Below, one piece after another: positions 1 to 8,057 of a stretch of 39,144 nt of DNA. Below the pieces are notes generated by a model. It was not told the DNA's origin and did not search any database. It saw only the letters and a list, made by a program, of their open reading frames with translations. Within the stretch, counting starts at the first letter, position 1. The number at the start of each line of letters is the position of its first letter. This DNA comes from Microcaldota archaeon (lineage in GTDB: Archaea; Micrarchaeota; Micrarchaeia; Micrarchaeales; CABMGC01). The translations under genes and the position numbers were made by a program. The DNA lies in the NCBI GenBank assembly GCA_021791245.1, contig JAJYWY010000015.1, positions 1 through 39,144 of the forward strand, given 5' to 3'.

Positions 1-108
1 AAGATGCGCAATCTCACGAATCCATTCATTCCGGCAGCAAATAGGCCAAAGAATTGGGAGGAGCTGAAGAACGACCTACTGGTAAAACTTGACGACTTCC
101 AAAAATAG
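1..108 (+). CDS. C-terminal fragment of an unidentified protein (…NPFIPAANRPKNWEELKNDLLVKLDDFQK*)
   Basis: Open frame from base 1 to TAG at 106-108; 5' end outside the window. Confidence 0.55.
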   Translation, partial: KMRNLTNPFIPAANRPKNWEELKNDLLVKLDDFQK

Positions 109-142
109 CCCCCCGGATTCTCTTAGACTGCTAGTTGATTAG

Positions 143-446
143 TTCAGTGCTCGTAAGAGTGCTTGAAAGCCCCTCCTACTCCGTGCAGGTTCGGGCACTC
201 CGAGCTTCGTTCGGACTGCTGCTACGACTAGGAAACACTCTCAAACCTCTGGTATTTTATTCTTTAATTTCTCTATTTTCATGTTATTACTCTCCTGGCA
301 AGGCGGCCAACACGCTGATCGTGTTGGTTGCTACAGGAGAAACCGACGACAAAAAAAGAGAGAAAACCCCCAATAAAGTAACTTGAGTCAAAGTATTTAA
401 TTTGTCAAGTTCCTATGTTAATCATTCGTTGCGTTACACTTTGACT
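143..446 (+). ncRNA. Candidate structured RNA region (several hairpins), function unknown
   Basis: TTCAGTGCTC-GTAA-GAGTGC(T)TGAA (143-167, GNRA loop); 195-219 hairpin; TCTCCTG/CAGGAGA + GCAA/TTGC + CCAACACG/CGTGTTGG (291-340); AGTCAAAGT/ACTTTGACT (386-394/438-446). GC-rich relative to surroundings, no convincing protein. Confidence 0.45.
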
Positions 447-462
447 TTCTCAGGTCGCTGAG

Positions 463-497
463 GAAGCCCACACCGTTTACGAGTGGGAGGATGTCAC
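463..497 (+). repeat. IS200/IS605-type subterminal hairpin, copy A (gaagCCCACaCCGTTTACGaGTGGGaggatgtcac)
   Basis: Shares stem, bulged A, TTYA loop and …TGTCAC tail with copy B at 35335-35371. Confidence 0.55.
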
Positions 498-512
498 GGT
501 ACCTAAGGAAAC

Positions 513-524
513 CAGTTTAAACTG
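513..524. promoter_or_regulatory. Perfect 12-bp palindrome CAGTTTAAACTG, candidate operator of the mer-like operon
   Basis: Lies directly upstream of the TATA-like box at 541-548 and the first gene of the operon. Confidence 0.4.
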
Positions 525-540
525 CAGGATGCCCAAACTT

Positions 541-548
541 TTATAAAT
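541..548 (+). promoter_or_regulatory. Archaeal TATA-like box TTATAAAT
   Basis: About 26 nt upstream of the ATG at 570, suggesting a leaderless transcript. Confidence 0.5.
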
Positions 549-569
549 ATGATTGGTTATTCATATATT

Positions 570-1082
570 ATGTATGGCAGCGGCAAAACAATAAACGCTA
601 TTCGCATTGTGTTCAATTCCAAGGCATACTATATGGTATTTCTAGTGTTTGCAGCTCTGACCTTCCTTGGTTATTCTTATCTGTTTTCCGGCTCTTCATT
701 AAATCTTGCCATGCCAAAAATAGCTTTTGGACTAAATGCCTATTCATTAATCATATCCATATCGATTAGCATACTCCTAGCTCTCTCATTGGTGATGAAC
801 CTATTCGCGTTTGTGAATGGGGCTGCAATGAATGGAAAATCTGGTTTAGGCGCTGTTATAGCATCAATAATACCGAATAGTCTTTGCTGTACATCTTTGG
901 TGCCGGCCATCTTGGCTGCCTTTGGCGCTCCCACTGCGACAATAATAGGGGTAGCAGGTGAACTCCAGGGCCCATTCGCTACTTACGAAACCCTGTTCAT
1001 CGTTCTCTCGATAGGCCTTCTCTTGCTAAGCATTTTATTGGTTTCAAGAAACATCGCAAAATGTTGCACGGTGAAGAAATGA
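570..1082 (+). CDS. Multi-TM membrane protein with CC pair within a TM segment and CC near the C-terminus; MerT-like candidate
   Basis: ORF 549-1082; start at 570 preferred from TATA spacing. Motif …SLCCTSLVPAILAAFGAP… and C-terminal AKCCTVKK. Confidence 0.75.
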   Translation: MYGSGKTINAIRIVFNSKAYYMVFLVFAALTFLGYSYLFSGSSLNLAMPKIAFGLNAYSLIISISISILLALSLVMNLFAFVNGAAMNGKSGLGAVIASIIPNSLCCTSLVPAILAAFGAPTATIIGVAGELQGPFATYETLFIVLSIGLLLLSILLVSRNIAKCCTVKK

Positions 1083-1642
1083 AAAAGAGTAAGATAGCAA
1101 TAATTGGAATTGGATCCCTGATTGCCATTCTTGCTATAACTTTATTGTTTATGAAATATGGCTCGAATGGCAGTAATACGGCGCCGCAGAACATTACTGT
1201 TGGGTCGATAGCTCCGGACTATAGCTTCCTTCTAAGCAACGGTTCGTATGCGAATTTGTCCGCATACAAAGGGCATGCTGTAGTCCTTTGGTTTGTAGCC
1301 ACTTGGTGCTCATCATGTGCCCAAGGCAATGAGGTGATAAGCCAGAACTACCAGTTTTTCAAACGGCGCGGGATTAAGGTTATTGAACTGGAGCTTTACA
1401 ATGATTTGGGATACAGCGGACCACCTATAACAAGCTTTGTGAATTCATATGCCCCAAGTGCATACTCCAACGGCACAATAATCCCGGCACTTGCAAATTA
1501 TAATATGACTGCAGCCTATGACCCAAAAGGCTATCTGGACATATATTACCTTCTCTCTGGAAACAGCACTGTTTTGTATATAAACGGCTCTCCATCATCT
1601 ACTCTTGGCCAGTTAGAGGAAGCAATAAACAGCACTTTATAG
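1079..1642 (+). CDS. Membrane-anchored TlpA/thioredoxin-like protein
   Basis: N-terminal TM anchor; WFVATWCSSC redox motif; ATGA 4-nt overlap with the upstream gene. Confidence 0.85.
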   Translation: MKKSKIAIIGIGSLIAILAITLLFMKYGSNGSNTAPQNITVGSIAPDYSFLLSNGSYANLSAYKGHAVVLWFVATWCSSCAQGNEVISQNYQFFKRRGIKVIELELYNDLGYSGPPITSFVNSYAPSAYSNGTIIPALANYNMTAAYDPKGYLDIYYLLSGNSTVLYINGSPSSTLGQLEEAINSTL

Positions 1643-1651
1643 CGTGATTGA

Positions 1652-1984
1652 ATGGACAAACTTGAATTCAAGACTTTCTTTTATGCAATAGGCGATTACA
1701 GCAGGTTCAGCATATTGAAATCCCTGGCAAAGAAAGATTTGAATGTAGGCAGAATCTCTGCCATAACTGGAATTGAACAAAGTAATGTATCTCACCACAT
1801 GCAATGCCTTTTGAATTGCGGATTTGTGAATGTAAGGAAAAAAGGCAAGGAGCGCATTTATGCGATCAACCCAGAAATGAGGCAAACAATAAACAGCATC
1901 ATAAGGCACATAGCAATTTACAAAAAACGGATAATATCATGTGATATAGCAAACAGGGAATATATTTCAAAGGTGATTAAATAG
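1652..1984 (+). CDS. ArsR-family winged-helix regulator
   Basis: FYAIGDYSRFSILKSLAKKDLNVGRISAITGIEQSNVSHHMQCL helix-turn-helix pattern; cysteines C-terminal to it. Confidence 0.85.
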   Translation: MDKLEFKTFFYAIGDYSRFSILKSLAKKDLNVGRISAITGIEQSNVSHHMQCLLNCGFVNVRKKGKERIYAINPEMRQTINSIIRHIAIYKKRIISCDIANREYISKVIK

Positions 1985-3396
1985 AAGAATTTGAGTATGC
2001 AATACTCGGTCAAGGGTCCGCTGCCTTCTCGGCAGCAATAAAAGCAAACAGCATTGGGATTAAAACTGCAATGGTAGGCAGGGGTGCAACTAAGGGTGCG
2101 GTGCTTGGCGGCACTTGCATAAACGTCGGATGTGTGCCAAGCAAGAGGCTAATAACAGTAAGCACGTTTATTGAAGAGCTTAGGAAAAAGAGATATTCCG
2201 GACTGGATTACACTGTTGGAAAGCCGGACTATGCGAAGATAGTCAAAGAGAAAGACAGAATTGTAAATGACCTTAGGGCTGAGAAATACAAGGATGTATT
2301 GGAAAGTATGGAAAATGTCACGTTCGTAGATGAAACTGGGACGTTCATAGATGCAAACACAATCAAGGCAGGGGCTAAAGAGATAAGGGCAAAGCACATA
2401 CTAATAGCAACAGGCGCAAAGGCTGCAATACCGCAGATAAAAGGCATAGAAAAAGCAAAATATCTCACGAACGAAGAAGCGCTGTCTATGGATTATCTTC
2501 CTGAGTCGCTAATAGTTGTCGGCGGCAGGGCGCTAGGGCTTGAATTTGCCCAGCTATTTGCCAGATTTGGAGTGAAGGTTACCCTGCTGCAGAGGAGCGA
2601 CAGGATAATACCTAACTGGGAACCGGAAATGAGCAGCTATCTTACAAAATACCTGAAGGAGAGCGGAGTTGAGATAGTGACAAATGCTGCCTTGTCCAAG
2701 ATAAGCTATAGAAACGGGGCAAAGAGCATAACTGCAATGGTTAATGGGAAAGAAGCAGTTTTTGATGCCGAAGAAATACTTTTTGCCACTGGAAGAACTG
2801 CCAATACTGAGAAGCTAAATCTTGAGGCATCCGGAGTTCAACTAAACGAGAGAAATTTCATAAAAGTCGATAAGTCGTTAAAGACAACATCTGAGAACAT
2901 ATATGCTGCAGGAGACGTTACCGGTGAGCCTATGCTTGAGACGCTGGCTGCAAAGGAAGGCAATACAGCTACTTCTAACATCTTCGAAAATGCAAACAAA
3001 ACGATAAACACGAATGAGATACCAAGCGCGATATTTACCTATCCTGAAGCTGCAATGGTAGGCATGACAGAAGAGCAGGTAATAAAAAACAGGATAAAAT
3101 GCAGCTGCGGCCCTGTAGAGTTCAAGTTTGTGGCAAAGGCCGCAATAATCGGAGATACTAGAGGCATAGTTAAGATAGTGATAGATAGCAAAACCAAGAA
3201 GATACTGGGCGTGCACATTCTGGCTCCGCATGCTGCGGATCTTATACATGAAGGTGTGTTGGCGGTGAAATTCGGGTTAACGATAGACGATATAATAGAT
3301 ACCGTGCACGTCTTTCCAACGCTCAGCGAAGGGTTTAAGCTGGCTGCGCAGGCATTCTACGAGGATATCTCAAAGCTTAGTTGCTGTACTGTATAG
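1981..3396 (+). CDS. merA: Mercuric reductase
   Basis: Pyridine nucleotide-disulfide oxidoreductase with GGTCINVGCVPSK, C-terminal LSCCTV* (vicinal Cys pair) and N-terminal FAD motif AILGQGSAAFSAAI, readable only if translation starts upstream of 2071, apparently at ATA 1981. Confidence 0.85.
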   Translation: MEEFEYAILGQGSAAFSAAIKANSIGIKTAMVGRGATKGAVLGGTCINVGCVPSKRLITVSTFIEELRKKRYSGLDYTVGKPDYAKIVKEKDRIVNDLRAEKYKDVLESMENVTFVDETGTFIDANTIKAGAKEIRAKHILIATGAKAAIPQIKGIEKAKYLTNEEALSMDYLPESLIVVGGRALGLEFAQLFARFGVKVTLLQRSDRIIPNWEPEMSSYLTKYLKESGVEIVTNAALSKISYRNGAKSITAMVNGKEAVFDAEEILFATGRTANTEKLNLEASGVQLNERNFIKVDKSLKTTSENIYAAGDVTGEPMLETLAAKEGNTATSNIFENANKTINTNEIPSAIFTYPEAAMVGMTEEQVIKNRIKCSCGPVEFKFVAKAAIIGDTRGIVKIVIDSKTKKILGVHILAPHAADLIHEGVLAVKFGLTIDDIIDTVHVFPTLSEGFKLAAQAFYEDISKLSCCTV

Positions 3397-3636
3397 CAAG
3401 TCCAAAACTCAAAAAGATGCGAATTCCATAAACTTGCAAAGGCATAATGTAAAGCCATGCATGATAAGGAATGCAAAGCAAGTAGGCTCCGATTTCCAAT
3501 GGGCCATATAATGCATTATGCAAAATGCACCATAAATATATCCATTATTGTCTTCACTTGCAGCCTAGATAAATAATACCAATTATTATATCATAAAAGA
3601 GAAAAACAAAATGCAAAGAAACATATAAGCAGATAT

Positions 3637-4560
3637 TCATGAAGTTGCACATGATGAAGGTGTTACGCCACTAGGATATACAGAGCTTCCTGCAGTCCAC
3701 GTGCCGAACCCGCTGCTGCTCACAGATGCATAATAAGGATATGCACCATTACTGCTTATACAATATATATAACCATTGTAAATTCCACATGTACCAGTAG
3801 CTCCTAATCCAACAGGATACGTAGCACTTCCTGCAGTCCACGTCCCGAAACCGCTGCTGCCCACAGACGCATAGTATGGATATTGCCCGATGGAGTTACT
3901 ATCTATGCAATATATATATCCATTGTAAGTTCCACAATAATGAGGTCGTATAAATCCACCAGGATATACAGAGCTCCCTGCAGTCCACGTCCCGAAACCG
4001 CTGCTGCCTACAGACGCATAATAAGGATATGCTCCTGAGTTGTCTATACAATATATATAACCATTGTAAGTTGCACATGTCACAGGATTTCCTACCCCTG
4101 TAAGATACACTGCACTTCCTGCAGTCCACGTTCCGAAACCGCTGCTGCCTACAGACGCATAATATGGATAATTGTTTTTGCTAGTTTCACAATATATATA
4201 ACCATTGTAAGTCGCACATGTACCAGCATTAACAAGCGTACCAGGAAACACCGCACTTCCTGCAGTCCACGTTCCGAAACCGCTACTGCCTACAGACGCA
4301 TAATAAGGATAAAGTCCACTTTGTTGGTTTACACAATATATATATCCATTATAAGTTGCACATGAAGGACCTGCAGGTCCACTTCCAGGAAACACTGCAC
4401 TTCCTGCAGTCCACGTCCCGAAACCGCTGCTGCTCACTGATGCATAATAGGGATATTGGTTGGGGGTATCTACGCAGTATATAAAACTGTTTATAGTCGT
4501 TGTTGAAGAGGTACTTGTAGATGTAGAGGTTGAAGTGGATGTAGATGTAGTCGTTGTAAG
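3637..4560 (-). pseudogene. C-terminal part of surface protein: S/T-rich linker plus six ~40-aa beta-propeller-like repeats (GSSGFGTWTAGSxxYPG…CATYNGYIYC)
   Basis: In frame with 4561-5352, separated from it only by TGA at 4563-4561; no further stop before 3637. Confidence 0.6.
3660..4440. repeat. Six tandem DNA repeats encoding propeller blades
   Basis: Recurrent cttcctgcagtccacgt.ccgaa.ccgct.ctgc…. Confidence 0.85.
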
Positions 4561-5352
4561 TCATACTGTGATTGAATTGCTTGCGCTTCCAAAGGTTGCC
4601 TGCACAAGCACATTAGATGACTGCGACTTGCTTACTACCATATATGAAGTTACGTTGCCGAATGTATCTGTAGTACCTGATGAAGGCGTAATCACAATCG
4701 AAGGCACGTTTGCAGAAAGTTGTATCGTTGCCCCCGGCACAGATGTGCCGAAGAGCTTGACGGTGCTTGTTATTTTTATCACTTTGCTGCTGTTTATTAT
4801 AGGCAATTGGGTTTCCGTTACACTTATTGCAATCTGCTCATTTGTAGAAAGGGTTGTCGAGTGCGCAGAGAACGTTCCGGAATATATCTCCCTTGGCTGG
4901 GAGTTGCACGTGATGGCATTGCCATTCGGGCATAGGCTGCTCTTCACATACAGCTTACCTGCAATGTTTGTTCCATCTGGAAGTGCATTGGGAAGAGTGG
5001 CATTGCATATTATCGCACCGCCAGGTAGCGCATAATTTGTAAAGCATTGTCCGGTTACGTTCTTTCCGCTTACGTTTGCTATCAGGCTCGGGTCTGCTAC
5101 AGGATAGTTCTGCATGTTTGACATATAAAGTGCCAAGAGCGAATTTGAAGTGCCTGGAGGAGTGCCTATTAAGAAGTCATTGCAGTAAATGCCGTAATTG
5201 AAAACGCATGTATTTGCAACAGATTGTGTAGAGGTATAATAAAAATATATTATTCCTATTACAATCGCTATTATAATAAATGCAAAGCCTATCGTGGTAA
5301 TATATTCGAGACCTGCTTGTGCCGTAGTACGAGTAATTCCCATATTTCCCAT
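4561..5352 (-). CDS. Type IV pilin-like-anchored surface protein with Ig-like/invasin-type domain
   Basis: N-terminus …TTAQAGLEYITTIGFAFIIIAIVIGIIYFYY; C-terminal IQLSANVPSIVITPSSGTTDTFGNVTSYMV. Confidence 0.7.
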   Translation of the reverse strand: MGNMGITRTTAQAGLEYITTIGFAFIIIAIVIGIIYFYYTSTQSVANTCVFNYGIYCNDFLIGTPPGTSNSLLALYMSNMQNYPVADPSLIANVSGKNVTGQCFTNYALPGGAIICNATLPNALPDGTNIAGKLYVKSSLCPNGNAITCNSQPREIYSGTFSAHSTTLSTNEQIAISVTETQLPIINSSKVIKITSTVKLFGTSVPGATIQLSANVPSIVITPSSGTTDTFGNVTSYMVVSKSQSSNVLVQATFGSASNSITV

Positions 5353-5394
5353 TCGTACCTAATCTATTTAAAGCAAGATTATATAATATTATTT

Positions 5395-6087
5395 ATGGAG
5401 ACCTCGAAAAAAGGGATTGGCCGCAACTGGAAGCGGATATACGGCGTATATAGAAACATACCAAAAGTGTATGATAGAACTAACAGGTTTATTTCTTTTT
5501 TCCAGGATATAAGATTGCGCAAGGAAGTGCTTGATATAGTTGCGCAAAATACAAAGTCTAACTCTAGAATCCTTGATGCCGGTGCAGGAACAGGAATAAT
5601 GTCTAAACTATATAAGAGCATGAAAAATGCGGATATTACAATGCTTGACTATTCTGCTGAGATGCTGGAGAATTCTGGAATGAAATGTGAAATGGTGCAA
5701 GGCTCTTTTGACAGAATGCCGTTCAGAGAAGGTGCATTCGACTCTGTAATAATGGGCTTCTCGTTCCATGCATCAAGGGACATGTACAGATCTGCCAGCG
5801 AAATAAACAGGATATGCAAACGATGCCTGGGAATAGTGGGATTCGGGAAGCCTTCTGGGATTTTTGACAAGCTTCTCGTATCAGCATACCTAAACTTCTT
5901 GCTTCCTGTAATGGCGTTTATATCTACGCCTAGGCATTACAAGGATTTCCTTATTATAAAAAAGATATATTCCGAGCTTCCTGAGAATGAAGCCTCAAAG
6001 TCGATACTAGAGAAATACTTCAAGACGTTATTCTTCGGCCAGAAAGTCAGGGGTTTCACGTTCCAATTTGTCGGATTAAAGGGATGA
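5395..6087 (+). CDS. Class I SAM-dependent methyltransferase (UbiE-like)
   Basis: ILDAGAGTGIMSKLY motif; start METSKKG rather than the track start. Confidence 0.8.
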   Translation: METSKKGIGRNWKRIYGVYRNIPKVYDRTNRFISFFQDIRLRKEVLDIVAQNTKSNSRILDAGAGTGIMSKLYKSMKNADITMLDYSAEMLENSGMKCEMVQGSFDRMPFREGAFDSVIMGFSFHASRDMYRSASEINRICKRCLGIVGFGKPSGIFDKLLVSAYLNFLLPVMAFISTPRHYKDFLIIKKIYSELPENEASKSILEKYFKTLFFGQKVRGFTFQFVGLKG

Positions 6088-6091
6088 TTGC

Positions 6092-6376
6092 ATTAATGTA
6101 AAGTTTATTGACTTGCTTGCATGCCCAATGTGCAGAGGATATCCACTTAGACTTGAGAGCATTGAAGCCAAAGTATTGCACAATAGAACAAACATAATCA
6201 AAGGAATATTGCTGTGCAGTAAATGCAAAAGATGGTATCCGATTATAAATGGCATCCCGAGAATGCTGCCGGACGAATTCAGGGAGGATTACGGCCATTT
6301 CATAAAGGATCTCCCAAAAGCGATCTACAAGAAGTATAAATTCAACAGGAAATTTTTTACAAAATTTACATCATAA
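6092..6376 (+). CDS. Trm112-like zinc-binding protein
   Basis: (I)NVKFIDLLACPMCRGYPLRL…ILLCSKCKRWYPIINGIPRML; start uncertain (ATT 6092 or TTG 6113). Confidence 0.65.
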   Translation: MNVKFIDLLACPMCRGYPLRLESIEAKVLHNRTNIIKGILLCSKCKRWYPIINGIPRMLPDEFREDYGHFIKDLPKAIYKKYKFNRKFFTKFTS

Positions 6377-6590
6377 ACGAAAAATTGCTGCGACTTTGCT
6401 TGCGTATGAATATCCGCATGCATATTTTTGCCAATGCCAAATCATATTTTGTCTGCGCTTGGCAAGCGAGCAACGCTTATTCGCGGAATGCACATGCGCT
6501 GTGGCATCAAGTTCTTCAAGCATGCAAAATCTTCCTAATTAAAAAATGTTTTGCATCAAATAAGAATATGTGATATGAAGGCGGTATGCT

Positions 6591-7781
6591 ATGGCAGCTA
6601 AAATAAAGATAGCAATATTATCTAATATACCATTACATTCGGGAATGTCAGGAAAAGTCCAGGAACTCAAAAACATCATAGATTTCCTGTGGTCAAAGGA
6701 TGCAGAAATAGCAGTATTTTCGCTGTCATCAAAGATGGCGGTATACAAGGAAGATAAATATATTGAAAGGGAGTTCCAAGATGCATCGCTAAAATACAGG
6801 TCACTGCTTAATCCTGCAAGCCATTTGGCTATTCTGCTCCTAAACTTCAAAGTGGACAACTATATATCAAATCGCAACATAAATATGATAAGGGCGCTAG
6901 TCGATTTCGATCCTGACGTGATAATCCTCGGTACATTCCTTCTTGCCGGAATATTACAAAGGGTACTCAATGGATCAGGCAAGAAAATAAAAGTAATATC
7001 CACTTTTGATTCTCCTGCTGTAATAGACAATTTTACAGCACCCATTTACCAAAAACTGCATGGGAAAATTCCCGAGCCTGCCCTGCGCCAGTATATCAGG
7101 AATTATAAAAAATATAATATGAAGCTTTACAATGAAGCCTTAAAGGCATCTGATTTTTTAGTGCTTCCAACCGAATTAGACATGAATGCGGCTTCACATG
7201 CATTCCCTGAGCAAGAGAAGAAGATTATATATGTACCTAAGCAGTTTGTAAGAAGTGATGTTAAAGCAGGGAGAATTAGAAGATCTATAAAAACCATAGC
7301 GTTTTTCGGAAATTATGCATACCCTCCAAATAGAAGCGCGATAGAGGACATAGCCAAATACATAGCCCCAAGGCTTCCTGAGAAAAAGTTCATTGTCTTT
7401 GGAAATGGGTGCCCAGTAAAAAAAATATCAAATATAGAATACCTTGGCGCGGTTGAAAATCAATACGATGTGCTAAGGGATGTGGATCTTTGCATTGCGC
7501 CTCTGAGCATCGGAAGCGGGTTCAAGGTAAAAATCCTCGATTACTTCACGATGCACAAAGCGGTTATAGGGACGGATATAGCATTTCAGGGCTTCCACGT
7601 GGCAAACCACAAGAACGCAATAATTGAGAACGACATAAAAAAATATCCTGAGGTAATAAGAAACCTTGAAAAAAATAAGAAGAGATTCTACAATATGCAG
7701 AAAGCCTCGCATTCCGCAGTAGAGGAATTCGATAAAGGGAAAATCAGCGCAAAATGGAAACGGCTTGTATCCGTGCGATAG
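6591..7781 (+). CDS. Glycosyltransferase (GT4-like)
   Basis: Overall fold pattern; APLSIGSGFKVKILDYFTMHKAVIGTDIAFQG C-terminal donor-site region. Confidence 0.75.
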   Translation: MAAKIKIAILSNIPLHSGMSGKVQELKNIIDFLWSKDAEIAVFSLSSKMAVYKEDKYIEREFQDASLKYRSLLNPASHLAILLLNFKVDNYISNRNINMIRALVDFDPDVIILGTFLLAGILQRVLNGSGKKIKVISTFDSPAVIDNFTAPIYQKLHGKIPEPALRQYIRNYKKYNMKLYNEALKASDFLVLPTELDMNAASHAFPEQEKKIIYVPKQFVRSDVKAGRIRRSIKTIAFFGNYAYPPNRSAIEDIAKYIAPRLPEKKFIVFGNGCPVKKISNIEYLGAVENQYDVLRDVDLCIAPLSIGSGFKVKILDYFTMHKAVIGTDIAFQGFHVANHKNAIIENDIKKYPEVIRNLEKNKKRFYNMQKASHSAVEEFDKGKISAKWKRLVSVR

Positions 7782-8057
7782 AAAAGTGCGGGGATCATGC
7801 ATTATCTTAACCGCCTCTATTTTACCCTATGATAAAAGGTTTAATAACCGTGTCTCGACATTCTGACATTGCAGTACTTGGCTGTTTGCCGCATTTCCAT
7901 TAATTAATGCTGTGCTTTTCCTCTGTTGCCTCTGGAATTCATAGATCCTTAGGGACTAATAACAAGTTTGAAGTATGTCACGTTTTTATATTTTGCATTT
8001 CAATCAGTATTGGTGATATTCTTGCTTAAAGAAGCTTATTCTGGCTCCATAAAGTAC

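Noticed and set aside
130-200. tRNA-like pieces (TTAGTTCAGTGC, GCAGGTTCGGGC)
   Set aside because: T-loop lacks the conserved A, and acceptor/anticodon stems do not form
135-386. 83-aa ORF
   Set aside because: Coincides with dense RNA-like hairpins, no recognisable domain, no good ribosome-binding site
143-497. RNase P RNA or SRP RNA
   Set aside because: No GAGGAAAGUC/ACAGAA or GGAAGG/AGCAG universal motifs found
4349-4564. Frameshift explanation for the split surface protein and ORF 4349-4564
   Set aside because: The linker and propeller are in the same frame as the upstream ORF; only a TGA intervenes
6385-6573. 62-aa ORF
   Set aside because: No supporting motif or ribosome-binding site
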